In this document: positions 1 to 7,285 of the stretch, in pieces
Layout of the letters: each line of letters opens with the position of its first letter
Numbering within the stretch: position 1 is the stretch's first letter
DNA from: Candidatus Micrarchaeota archaeon UBA95
GTDB lineage: Archaea; Micrarchaeota; Micrarchaeia; Norongarragalinales; Norongarragalinaceae
Reading direction: 5' to 3'
Assembly: GCA_002499405.1 (NCBI GenBank)
Contig: DALH01000032.1
Location: 10,263-23,846 of the forward strand
DNA length: 13,584 nucleotides
Made by a program: the position numbers and the translations under genes
The notes under the pieces: generated by a model
The model's database searches: none
What the model was told of the DNA's origin: nothing
The model's input: the letters and a program-made list of their open reading frames with translations, nothing else

Positions 1-26
1 TTTTTCTTTCCGCAAAGAAAGAAAAA
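1..26 (-). terminator. Perfect 10-bp hairpin after tRNA-Ala
   Basis: Bases 1-10 (tttttctttc) and 17-26 (gaaagaaaaa) are exact inverted repeats around a 6-nt loop (11-16). On the minus strand it begins 8 nt after the last base of tRNA-Ala, and the strand entering the stem reads CCTTTTTC. It could be a terminator, or a processing stem if a 23S gene follows beyond the window edge. The window edge cuts the view, so the role is inferred. Confidence 0.4.
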
Positions 27-47
27 GGTTCAGTGGACTCGGTGGGA

Positions 48-81
48 TTTTCAGCCCCGCCGCCGTTGCGGCGCGTGGGCT
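48..81 (-). other. tRNA-Ala intron 2 in the T loop (position 59/60), 34 nt
   Basis: Without this intron the T arm is GTGGG-TTCAAAT-CCCAC and joins a perfect acceptor stem; with it the tRNA cannot close. The junction is a textbook bulge-helix-bulge: outer helix GTGGG/CCCAC, central helix TTCA (87-84) with TGAA (53-50), 3-nt bulges AA^A (83-81) and AA^T (49-47), inner helix GCCC (80-77) with GGGC (57-54). The remaining intron forms a GC-rich stem, CGCCG/CGGCG around CAA. Confidence 0.9.
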
Positions 82-103
82 TTTGAACCCACGGCCTCCT
101 GAT

Positions 104-163
104 TTTTTGTGCTAGAACGTTTCTTTCTAGTTGAGTTCTTTCTTTTTGAAAGAAAGAAGTCAT
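104..163 (-). other. tRNA-Ala intron 1 (position 37/38), 60 nt
   Basis: The intron sits one base 3' of the anticodon, the canonical archaeal site. The junction folds as a bulge-helix-bulge: outer helix CCTGA/TCAGG, central 4-bp helix TTTG (169-166) with CAAA (109-106), bulges CA^A (165-163) and AA^A (105-103). The inner helix is weak. The intron body holds two hairpins: TTCTTTC/GAAAGAA with a 5-nt loop (154-136) and a CTAGAA/TTCTAG stem (130-112). Confidence 0.88.
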
Positions 164-278
164 TGCAAATCAGGCGCGCTACCAGGCTGCGCCACGAGCC
201 CACAATTTTGAGTGATTGGAAAACCGTTTGAGTTTCATTCCTGCTGACTCCCATCAACCGTCCTTAAATTTTTTTTTT

Positions 279-1768
<1,490 letters not shown>

Positions 1769-2010
1769 TAGCGTGCGCCGCGTTTGGACGCAACGCACGC
1801 TGGGTCGCAAGAACTAAGCACTTAAATTCTTTGAAAAAACTTGTCGTCGAACCCAAGACACAATCGCACATTGAATGTGCAGGATAGGTTGCTTGAGTGC
1901 CCATGAACGCTATAGCGAAAAAAGTGAACCTTTCAAAGCCGTTAAGATGGCTCGAGTTCGCCGAACTATAGCACGCAAAAAACGGACAGATTAATGTAAA
2001 TCTGTACCTC
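1769..2010 (-). other. rRNA operon leader with hairpins
   Basis: This is the transcribed stretch between the predicted start (about 2009) and 16S; I see no protein gene in it. A compound hairpin lies right before 16S at 1771-1800: outer stem GCGTGCG/CGCACGC and inner stem GCGT/ACGC. Other small inverted repeats are GCACATT/AATGTGC (1866-1880) and ACAGATT/AATCTGT (1985-2004). These may guide rRNA processing. I could not convincingly pair the leader with the 16S trailer (202-278) to define a processing stem. Confidence 0.5.
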
Positions 2011-2031
2011 TCTTATAAGTAAAGAAGCTAG

Positions 2032-2047
2032 TATATAAAGCTTTTTC
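2032..2047 (-). promoter_or_regulatory. rRNA operon promoter (BRE + TATA)
   Basis: On the minus strand the sequence reads GAAAAAGCTTTATATAC: an A-rich BRE followed by TTTATATA (2039-2032), the best TATA box in the window. Start is expected about 26 bases downstream, near 2009. Confidence 0.75.
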
Positions 2048-2124
2048 AGGCGGCGCGGATGAACTCGAATAGGGAAACGCGCGCAGGAAAACGTTCGCTT
2101 TTCCAAAGCGCAGCAAGCTGGGTG

Positions 2125-2451
2125 CTACCCTAGCACACCGAGTAGTTTAAGACGCCTCTCAATCGTTTTCAGGCGCAACTGCAAGTCGCGATGCTTCTCG
2201 CGAAAATCGTTTACATCAATGCGTCCCATCAAGTACGCGTTCTTCAATTCCTTTTCCTCTTCGCGCAACTCGAACCGTTCATCAAGCACGTCGAGTATTT
2301 CGCCTTCATCGAAATCCTTCTCACGCAACAAGCTCTTTCGCGCGCTTGATTCGGATGGCTTGATTAAACGCCGATAAGCAAGGTAGACAAATATTACGAG
2401 CAATAGCGCGAGAAGCACGTTGAGAAGCATTGTGAAGAAACTTTGAGCCAC
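2125..2451 (-). CDS. Small single-pass membrane protein with charged C-terminal helix
   Basis: The protein has 108 residues from a GTG start; an ATG at residue 8 is an alternative. Residues about 7-26 form one hydrophobic helix. The rest is strongly charged and likely helical or coiled-coil. The segment ELKNAYLMGRIDVNDFREK (about 68-86) recalls the short C-terminal SHOCT motif (helix, G-x-I-x-x-x-x-F, helix), but this is only a pattern match. It lies 22 bases after the YbaK-type gene on the same strand and is probably the last gene of that transcript. Function is unknown. Confidence 0.7.
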   Translation of the reverse strand: MAQSFFTMLLNVLLALLLVIFVYLAYRRLIKPSESSARKSLLREKDFDEGEILDVLDERFELREEEKELKNAYLMGRIDVNDFREKHRDLQLRLKTIERRLKLLGVLG

Positions 2452-2473
2452 GAAAAGGTTACTCGCCCGGAAT

Positions 2474-2965
2474 TTAAAGGGTTACCGCTAGAGCCAAGTC
2501 GGCAACAACCGCGCCGCAATCATCGATGATATCGTCCGCGCGCACCCGCGCCAGGCTCTTCGAGCTCCCGCCGCCGCACAAAACCACGTCCCGTTCGACA
2601 ATTAACGCATCGATAAAGATTCGTCCAGTCAAGCCTAGCGAGGGAACTCCGCCCGCGGGGTAGCCCGTCTTCTCCAAGACCTGTTCAGCTGAACAGAACG
2701 ACAACCGTTCCCCAACCAACTGCTCGAGCTTTGCCTTATCCAACCGGGAATCGCCGCGGAGAATCGCGACGACAAGGCCGCCGCTGCGCGTTAGCAGGCA
2801 GAGATTTTTCACTAAATCTTTTTCAGTACAGTTGGCGGCTTTTGCGGCATCTGCCACAGAGTGCGTGCTCGCCTCGAAGTAGAGCGGCTGGAAGAATAGT
2901 TTCTTCGATTTACAGTAATCGGCAAACTTCTGCTCGTAAACGTCCAACTCAACCGTGCCTCGCAA
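2474..2965 (-). CDS. YbaK/ProX-type aminoacyl-tRNA deacylase
   Basis: The 163-residue protein spans a whole YbaK/EbsC domain, a cytoplasmic trans-editing fold that hydrolyses mischarged tRNA such as Cys- or Ala-tRNA-Pro. Visible signatures are the conserved lysine segment DLVKNLCL (K53), the glycine motif GYPAGGVPSLG (101-111) and a GGG turn at 131-133 before the last helix. The start is TTG at 2965; there is no in-frame ATG that keeps the first helix. The gene overlaps the end of the upstream membrane-protein gene by 17 bases, which suggests translational coupling. The exact substrate cannot be read from the sequence. Confidence 0.85.
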   Translation of the reverse strand: MRGTVELDVYEQKFADYCKSKKLFFQPLYFEASTHSVADAAKAANCTEKDLVKNLCLLTRSGGLVVAILRGDSRLDKAKLEQLVGERLSFCSAEQVLEKTGYPAGGVPSLGLTGRIFIDALIVERDVVLCGGGSSKSLARVRADDIIDDCGAVVADLALAVTL

Positions 2966-3203
2966 GCCAGTATTTCTTCAAGTAATCGAGCGAGAGCGTT
3001 GAGAGTACAAAGGCGAGTGATGGAACGATGGCGTTGAGCCACGGGTCTGGTACGCGCGCAGCCCAAAGAAAAGAGCCAATGACAATATACGTCGCGATAA
3101 CTATTAGTGCACGGCGAGTCTTGCTGGTTTCCCAAGCCTTATCCCCCTCGACTCGCTCGTTGCGTTCCTCTACGCGCGTAATACGTTGTTCCAAAGTAGC
3201 CAT
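2949..3203 (-). CDS. Small protein with N-terminal coiled coil and two membrane helices
   Basis: The protein has 84 residues. Residues 1-25 (MATLEQRITRVEERNERVEG onward) look like a short coiled coil, followed by hydrophobic helices at about 31-48 and 58-74 and a basic end. The start is ATG at 3203 because it lies 27-28 bases from a TATA box, giving a leaderless mRNA; the open frame runs further upstream but into the divergent gene. Similar coiled-coil plus two-TM proteins are familiar as hypothetical proteins of archaea. It is the first gene of the set with the deacylase gene. Function is unknown. Confidence 0.75.
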   Translation of the reverse strand: MATLEQRITRVEERNERVEGDKAWETSKTRRALIVIATYIVIGSFLWAARVPDPWLNAIVPSLAFVLSTLSLDYLKKYWLARHG

Positions 3204-3224
3204 GATTTTGCTTAGCCGCCGCGC

Positions 3225-3234
3225 AATTATATAT
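3225..3234. promoter_or_regulatory. Shared TATA box for two divergent leaderless genes
   Basis: The only AT-rich block between the starts at 3203 (minus) and 3259 (plus) is aattatatat. Its centre is about 27.5 bases from the minus start and 28.5 from the plus start, the archaeal TATA-to-start distance on both sides. One symmetric box may serve both directions. Confidence 0.6.
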
Positions 3235-3258
3235 GCTACCGAACGCCAAAGAAACGTT

Positions 3259-3798
3259 ATGACAGACTCGGAGAAAGTCAAGGAGTTCGTTCGGGCGGCG
3301 TTCCAGCGCAACCCGTCATACAGCTTCAACGACCCGAAGATAATGTTTAACCACAGTGTGCTCGTTGAAAAGTACGCGGCGAGGCTGGCGAAAGAAGTAG
3401 CGTGCGATGCAGAAGCTGTTTCAATCGCGGCGTTGCTGCACGATGTGGGCAAGACTTTCGACGCCGACGAGAAAACGCTTTACGAAAAACACGGAGAACT
3501 CGCGTGGACTGTTAGTGCTGAATTCGTCAACGGCCTAGAGTTACCCGAGAAAACGCGGGCTTTGATCGAGCGCTTGCTTTGCGGCGACTATTCAAGCGTT
3601 GAAGGCAGAATCGTCAAGGACGCGGACGTAATCGCGTTTTACGCGGACGAAGAACTGCAGGACGCGTTTTGCGAGTGGGCGTTAAAGCAAGGCCAGCCCG
3701 ACGAATTAACGCGCAAGCTAGAAAAGTACGAAAAACTCGGTTACCCACAAAGCAAAGAACTAGCTAAACCACTTCAAGAAAAACTCAAGGCACGCTGA
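3259..3798 (+). CDS. HD-domain metal-dependent phosphohydrolase
   Basis: The 179-residue protein has the HD-superfamily metal site: H32 (FNHS), H61-D62 (LLHDVGKT) and D121 (VKDADVIAFY). Such proteins hydrolyse phosphate esters, often of nucleotides; the substrate here is not evident. The C-terminal third (about 145-179) is Lys/Glu-rich and helical. The ATG at 3259 is preferred over the longer open frame from 3028 because that extension overlaps the divergent gene and the TATA box lies just before 3259. The message is then nearly leaderless. Confidence 0.85.
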   Translation: MTDSEKVKEFVRAAFQRNPSYSFNDPKIMFNHSVLVEKYAARLAKEVACDAEAVSIAALLHDVGKTFDADEKTLYEKHGELAWTVSAEFVNGLELPEKTRALIERLLCGDYSSVEGRIVKDADVIAFYADEELQDAFCEWALKQGQPDELTRKLEKYEKLGYPQSKELAKPLQEKLKAR

Positions 3799-3816
3799 AA
3801 AAACGCCAACTATTTG

Positions 3817-3857
3817 GTTTAAATTCGTTTATCACATTGCCAATATTACAGGGGATT
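3817..3857 (+). promoter_or_regulatory. Promoter and ribosome site of the cytochrome b5-like gene
   Basis: A TATA-like gtttaaatt at 3817-3825 lies about 43 bases before the ATG at 3864, predicting a start near 3847. A purine-rich aggggat (3850-3856) stands 7 bases before the ATG and may be a weak ribosome site. Confidence 0.45.
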
Positions 3858-3863
3858 CAAACA

Positions 3864-4307
3864 ATGAGCAATGCAAAATACTTGGTTATAGCGGCGTTAT
3901 TCGCGTTCGTATTGGCCGGATGCGTCGGCAACGACGCGGGAGCTTCGGCAACGCCGGCAGCGTCAGTCGCGCCGTCAAACGAACCGCCTGAAGATGCCCC
4001 GCCCGCGCCGCCCGAAGACGTGCCGGCCAGCGAACTGGATTCGGGCGAAACCAACACTACTGCTTACACTATGACCGACGTCGAAGCGCACGCCGTTCCG
4101 GAGGATTGCTGGCTCGCGATTCACGAGAAAGTGTACAACGTGAGCGGCTTCGGAGCCAAGCACGGCGGGGGCGAAGCAATCTATCAGGGCTGCGGCAAGA
4201 ATGCGACGGAATTGTTCGAAACCCGGCCAATGGGTTCGGGCACGCCGCACTCCGAGAAGGCAAGGAGCTTCCTACCCAACTTCTACATCGGCGAGCTAGC
4301 CCAATAA
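3864..4307 (+). CDS. Secreted lipoprotein with cytochrome b5-like heme-binding domain
   Basis: The protein has 147 residues. Residues 1-19 are a signal peptide ending in the lipobox LAGC (C20). A Pro/Ala/Glu-rich linker (about 25-65) leads to a cytochrome b5-like domain at 68-146: YTMTDVEAHAVPEDCWLAIHEKVYNV is reduced here to its key points YT, DCW and KVYNV. Likely heme ligands are H100 (KHGGGE, matching the family HPGG) and H129 (TPHSEKA). C82 and C110 could form a disulfide outside the cell. It would act as a surface electron carrier or heme/steroid-type binder. The upstream in-frame ATG at 3837 is rejected because it would precede the signal peptide and the probable transcription start. 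Confidence 0.85.
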   Translation: MSNAKYLVIAALFAFVLAGCVGNDAGASATPAASVAPSNEPPEDAPPAPPEDVPASELDSGETNTTAYTMTDVEAHAVPEDCWLAIHEKVYNVSGFGAKHGGGEAIYQGCGKNATELFETRPMGSGTPHSEKARSFLPNFYIGELAQ

Positions 4308-4754
4308 TCAAGCAAGTCCCGCTACAACGGCGAGGTAGGTCGTCCATTGCAGCACGACGAGCTTTACTGAATCGAAGAAGCCATAGCCGCGCAGGCCGAT
4401 GTGGCCCAAGGCGAACTCTCGCACCGCAGTCTTCTGGGGGTCGGACGACGCAACAATCCGGTCTATCGCGTCCGGCCAGATTATCAGGTCAACGTCGTAC
4501 ACAAGCGCGTCGCTCGACGGCGTTACCTGCATGAGCTTGCCGCCGTGGACCACGGCGTAACCCACGGGCGTCTCGTCCACCATCGCACGCAAAACCACGT
4601 CCGTGCCAACTATGGACGTGAGTTCGCCGGGCAAATCGATTGAATAAACGCCCGAATAACCTTTAACCAGCAGCCTTGCCTGCTCTGCTCCCATGGCGGA
4701 AGAGAACGATGCGAGCAGGACGAACGCGACGGACGCGGCAAACAAGTTTTTCAT
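4308..4754 (-). CDS. Secreted protein of unknown function, weakly SCP2-like
   Basis: The protein has 148 residues with a signal peptide (1-22, ending SAMGA). The mature part has alternating strands and a hydrophobic last 18 residues. The segment from DVDLIIWPDAIDRI to RGYGFFDSVKL (87-131) resembles the SCP2 lipid-carrier pattern (D-x-x-I, an x-D-P-Q-K-A turn, then a G-x-I-x-x-x-G strand). That is a weak resemblance by eye. The gene is convergent with the cytochrome b5-like gene and their stop codons abut with no gap. ATG at 4754 has a TATA box 30 bases upstream, so it is probably leaderless. Confidence 0.7.
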   Translation of the reverse strand: MKNLFAASVAFVLLASFSSAMGAEQARLLVKGYSGVYSIDLPGELTSIVGTDVVLRAMVDETPVGYAVVHGGKLMQVTPSSDALVYDVDLIIWPDAIDRIVASSDPQKTAVREFALGHIGLRGYGFFDSVKLVVLQWTTYLAVVAGLA

Positions 4755-4779
4755 GATAAAACCAATAACGTCGCAATAG

Positions 4780-4788
4780 TTTTTATAC
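4780..4788 (-). promoter_or_regulatory. TATA box of the 4308-4754 gene
   Basis: The minus strand reads GGTATAAAAACT, centred about 30 bases before the ATG at 4754. No operator box of the TTAC-N7-GTAA type is present here. Confidence 0.6.
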
Positions 4789-4828
4789 CTGATTTAAAGG
4801 GCTCCGGAAAAGAGTAAACGCAGCGCGG

Positions 4829-5794
4829 CTAGCACGAAGTGGCGTCGGTTCCCAGCACGGGCTTGCGCGCCAGCTGGCTAGAAATATTGCGGTAACCGCT
4901 GGCGCTAGAATACTCGGCGCTCAAAACAAGGCCGGCATCAACGTCCTCCCACGATACGCCTTGCTCTTTAAAGTACTCTGCTAGATCCAAGTAATTATCC
5001 GGGAACCAGTAACTGTTTGCGTAAAGCAACGCAGAAAGAATCTGCTCGCGCGAAGCGTTCTGATACGCCATGAACTCGATTAGGCCCAGCGCAGCCATGC
5101 CGTGGTTACAATCGGGAAAATACGTCGGGTTGTTGCAGCACGGACGATAGACGCTTTTTGATACGTTCTCGACAAGGGCCTGCTGCATGCTGGAAAGGCG
5201 CAATATGTTTGCAGAACCCACGAGCTGTGCTACAGACTGGTTGCCGAACCGCCAGCCACCCGTGCTCGCGAAACGGTCGATGCTTACGGACTCGCTGTGC
5301 GAAAGCGGGCCATCAAAAAGAATCGAATTGTTGTTAACTAGGCCAAGCGCCCAGAAGAACTCTAGAACGAAGAGCTTGTTCTCTCGAGTAATCGAAACAT
5401 TCTCGCCACTGCCACTAAGAAGGATATTAGCTTGTTCCATCGTCAAAGGTCTGCTGCTACGGTTCATCGAATCAACAAACTGGACGAAATTAAGCGCGCC
5501 ACTGGTAATCAACGCAGGCCCAGTGCGGCCCCACGTTACGGGCAAAACCGCTCCCTCCGATGGGGCGACGCGCTCATACAACTCCGACCACACGTCCGAT
5601 GCGGGCAACACAGAAGGCCGTACATAAACAATAGGCACCGGCGTGGATGTGTTTACCTCAACAACAGACCTAGCAGGCACAGGAGCCCGCGGCACCAACG
5701 AAAGCAACAGTAAAACTATTGCCAGTAACGCCAAGGCGATAGCGGCGCGCGGAGCATACTCCTCCACCGTACCTGCAAAACTAGGCTTTCGCAT
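4829..5794 (-). CDS. Membrane-tethered extracellular protein with CC...CxH core
   Basis: The protein has 321 residues. A helix at about 17-34 anchors it; the rest should face outside and is rich in Asn-x-Ser/Thr. Residues 215-270 hold RPCC (C219, C220), PDCNHG (C229, H231), a helix AALGLIEFMAY and a WFPDNYLDLAEYF segment. The 264-residue protein at 7286-8080 has the same order: CC, CxCxH, helix, FFPKQILQKAVEF. I take the two as relatives with a metal- or thiol-binding centre. The last residue is a cysteine (C321). The ATG lies 26 bases from a TATA box joined to a TTAC-N7-GTAA box, so the gene is likely leaderless and under the BlaI-like repressor. Function is unknown. Confidence 0.8.
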   Translation of the reverse strand: MRKPSFAGTVEEYAPRAAIALALLAIVLLLLSLVPRAPVPARSVVEVNTSTPVPIVYVRPSVLPASDVWSELYERVAPSEGAVLPVTWGRTGPALITSGALNFVQFVDSMNRSSRPLTMEQANILLSGSGENVSITRENKLFVLEFFWALGLVNNNSILFDGPLSHSESVSIDRFASTGGWRFGNQSVAQLVGSANILRLSSMQQALVENVSKSVYRPCCNNPTYFPDCNHGMAALGLIEFMAYQNASREQILSALLYANSYWFPDNYLDLAEYFKEQGVSWEDVDAGLVLSAEYSSASGYRNISSQLARKPVLGTDATSC

Positions 5795-5816
5795 GAATAC
5801 TGTTAAATAGACAAAC

Positions 5817-5824
5817 TATAAAAG
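5817..5824 (-). promoter_or_regulatory. TATA box of the 4829-5794 gene
   Basis: Plus-strand tataaaag (minus CTTTTATA) is centred 26 bases before the ATG at 5794. The same TATAAAAGCATTAC string occurs at the repressor promoter (7209-7222). Confidence 0.7.
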
Positions 5825-5826
5825 CA

Positions 5827-5841
5827 TTACTATCCTAGTAA
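5827..5841. promoter_or_regulatory. Operator candidate TTAC-N7-GTAA, copy 1
   Basis: The sequence is TTACTATCCTAGTAA. It sits two bases from the TATA box, where it would cover the BRE, so a bound protein should block TFB. It overlaps the last codon and stop codon of the two-TM gene. Confidence 0.65.
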
Positions 5842-6044
5842 CGCTTGTTGCCGCGAACCGGACGCGCTATGGTCCACGAACAGAGTGCCGCGCCAACCGC
5901 GATGCTTGCCCCTACTAGAACCACCATGACCAGCGTGTGATGCGCACTCAACCTGAACGCCAATGCGCCGCCAATCAACAGCACTAGAATTACAAAGACT
6001 ATTGCCACGAGATGAAAAAAGTCCGAGCGCTTGCGCCGGTTCAT
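5835..6044 (-). CDS. Small protein with two membrane helices
   Basis: The protein has 69 residues: a basic start (MNRRKRSD), helices at about 12-30 and 37-57, and a basic end. Its ATG overlaps the stop of the protease-like gene by four bases (ATGA), so it belongs to the repressor/protease operon. One cysteine (C55) and a HH pair (35-36) lie in or near the second helix. It might assist the protease as a sensor partner, but that is a guess from position only. Confidence 0.7.
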   Translation of the reverse strand: MNRRKRSDFFHLVAIVFVILVLLIGGALAFRLSAHHTLVMVVLVGASIAVGAALCSWTIARPVRGNKRY

Positions 6045-6787
6045 GACGAAAACTTGCCCCGCGCAGAATTAAGGAACCGGCGCGTGCCCTGCCGCGATGC
6101 CGCGTAATCGTCGGCTCGTATTTCCACCAAGTCAATATCCTTTGAAAAGGACCGGCTGCTGAACGGCAAGAAGAACCGGTACACCGCAGAGAGCGCCTTG
6201 AAGCTCGGCCCGTTTGATGCAAGATGGTGAAGCTCGTGGAGCACCACGGCTTCTTGCTCGCGGCGGCTCAAAAGCTCAAGCACGCCCACCGAAACAACTA
6301 TGACGCTACCGTCCTCTACGCAGTAAGCAACAGGCGCCTGCCGCTCGAGCAAAAACACTTTTGGCGCCAATGGAAGCCCCAGCAGCTTTGCCTCGCGAAC
6401 GGCAAACCGTGACAAGGCGTGAGACTTGTGCAAGGAACGGCAACCGGCGCACTGAAGGCGCGGCATGAGTATGCGAATCAGGACCAGCGCCACCACGAGC
6501 GCCAGAGGCACGGCCAACAATAGGACCTGTGTCAGCACCACCGCGCACCCGAGCTGTGCAACCGAGCAGCCAAGGCTCAGCGCCAAAAGCGAGAAGGGGA
6601 ACGCGGCGACGAAGAAATTGAGCTTCATCAGGAGAGTCTTGCGCGCAAGGTTCTTTTCCACTCCAACCGCAAAATAAAGCGCCGCGGCGAGCCACAGCGA
6701 AATAAGGAACGCGCCGAGCTTTACGGGATCCGCGGCAAAAGCCTCCAGCCCGGCGACCACGTGCCCCAGCATAATAATTTCAGACAA
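6041..6787 (-). CDS. Membrane metalloprotease, BlaR1/M56- or M48-like
   Basis: The protein has 248 residues. Three membrane helices lie at about 25-41, 55-74 and 83-107, followed by a short CAGC motif (113-116) and a gluzincin protease domain. The zinc site is HELHH (H184, E185, H188), with the third ligand probably E222 in EIRADDYAA, the M48-type ExxAD motif. It lies directly downstream of a BlaI/MecI-type gene, as BlaR1 or MecR1 does in bacteria, so it may sense a signal and inactivate the repressor. It has no C-terminal penicillin-sensor domain. The start is TTG at 6787, with GGTAGTGA a few bases before it; ATG at 6772 is an alternative. Confidence 0.8.
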   Translation of the reverse strand: MSEIIMLGHVVAGLEAFAADPVKLGAFLISLWLAAALYFAVGVEKNLARKTLLMKLNFFVAAFPFSLLALSLGCSVAQLGCAVVLTQVLLLAVPLALVVALVLIRILMPRLQCAGCRSLHKSHALSRFAVREAKLLGLPLAPKVFLLERQAPVAYCVEDGSVIVVSVGVLELLSRREQEAVVLHELHHLASNGPSFKALSAVYRFFLPFSSRSFSKDIDLVEIRADDYAASRQGTRRFLNSARGKFSS

Positions 6788-6796
6788 GCCCAGTCA

Positions 6797-7183
6797 CTAC
6801 CTTTTTTTCTTGAACCGCTCGTCAAAGTAGCTCACGGCGGACGGACCGAACGTCTTGATGAGCCGGTCAACGACGCGCCCGACTATCTTGCGCTCCGTTT
6901 CCTCGCGCGAGGCCACCGGCGAATAAGTATAATGCGTACCGCCGCGCCCGGTTGCCGCCACACGCTTGACAAGGCCCTTGTCGTGGAGCCGGTCAAGCAT
7001 GACTGCGATGCTCGTCTGCGCCGAATCGTCCTTGAGCCGTGCGTGAATCTCGCGGACGCGCAACGGAGCCGGTGCCGCCCACAATACGTCAAGCACCCTG
7101 CGCTCTAGGGGACCGAGCACCGAATCCAACGGGTGCTTTCCGCCCTCGCGGAAACGCAGGCTAAGAACATCCAATTCAGCCAT
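6797..7183 (-). CDS. BlaI/MecI/CopY-family transcriptional repressor
   Basis: The protein has 128 residues, the usual BlaI size. Residues about 21-90 form the winged helix: LGPLERRVLDVLW (helix 1), LRVREIHARLK (helix 2), SIAVMLDRLHDKGLVKRV (recognition helix) and a wing with GRGGTHYTYSPV. A C-terminal dimer helix follows (ETERKIVGRVVDRLIKTFG). BlaI-type proteins bind dyads and are removed by proteolysis or, in CopY, by metal. I see no CopY CxCx4CxC metal site and no cysteine at all. The start is ATG at 7183, leaderless from the TATA box at 7209-7216; the open frame upstream crosses the promoter. It probably represses itself and the divergent thiol operon. Confidence 0.9.
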   Translation of the reverse strand: MAELDVLSLRFREGGKHPLDSVLGPLERRVLDVLWAAPAPLRVREIHARLKDDSAQTSIAVMLDRLHDKGLVKRVAATGRGGTHYTYSPVASREETERKIVGRVVDRLIKTFGPSAVSYFDERFKKKR

Positions 7184-7208
7184 TATAGTAAGACTGTACG
7201 ACCCGACA

Positions 7209-7216
7209 TATAAAAG
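7209..7216 (-). promoter_or_regulatory. TATA box of the repressor operon
   Basis: Plus-strand tataaaag (minus CTTTTATA) is centred about 29 bases before the ATG at 7183. It lies two bases from operator copy 2, the same spacing as at 5817-5841. Confidence 0.7.
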
Positions 7217-7218
7217 CA

Positions 7219-7233
7219 TTACTTGAAATGTAA
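7219..7233. promoter_or_regulatory. Operator candidate TTAC-N7-GTAA, copy 2
   Basis: The sequence is TTACTTGAAATGTAA. It lies between the TATA boxes of the divergent repressor and thiol operons and would cover the BRE on both sides. Confidence 0.7.
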
Positions 7234-7236
7234 AGG

Positions 7237-7244
7237 TATAAATA
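7237..7244 (+). promoter_or_regulatory. TATA box of the thiol operon
   Basis: TATAAATA is centred 45 bases before the ATG at 7286. It predicts a start near 7267 and a leader of about 19 nt holding the ribosome site GGTGAT (7277-7282). Confidence 0.7.
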
Positions 7245-7253
7245 CTACATGCG

Positions 7254-7268
7254 TTACATGATTTGTAA
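7254..7268. promoter_or_regulatory. Operator candidate TTAC-N7-GTAA, copy 3
   Basis: The sequence is TTACATGATTTGTAA, which also contains the TACA...TGTA dyad known from BlaI/CopY operators. It covers the predicted transcription start of the thiol operon. A further half-site follows at once, giving GTAAGACTTAC (7265-7275). Centres of copies 2 and 3 are 35 bp apart. Confidence 0.7.
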
Positions 7269-7285
7269 GACTTACGGGTGATGTT

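Larger units (their letters stand above)
34..201 (-). tRNA. tRNA-Ala(UGC) with two introns
   Basis: After removal of two introns the mature tRNA is 74 nt. The acceptor is GGGCTCG (201-195) pairing with CGAGTCC (41-35), including a G3-U70 wobble, the alanine identity element. The anticodon stem is CCTGA/TCAGG with loop TTTGCAA, anticodon UGC at 167-165. The T stem is GTGGG/CCCAC with loop TTCAAAT once the second intron is spliced. The discriminator is A at 34 and CCA is not encoded. It lies downstream of 16S rRNA on the same strand, the common euryarchaeal place for tRNA-Ala, and is probably co-transcribed with it. Confidence 0.95.

Noticed and set aside
3028..3258. N-terminal extension of the HD protein
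   Set aside because: It overlaps the divergent gene antisense, crosses the TATA box and adds an Arg/Ser-rich shadow sequence; the ATG at 3259 fits the promoter.
3987..4060. Pro/Ala-rich repeat in the cytochrome b5-like protein as a tandem repeat element
   Set aside because: It is an irregular low-complexity linker between lipobox and domain, with no true repeat unit.
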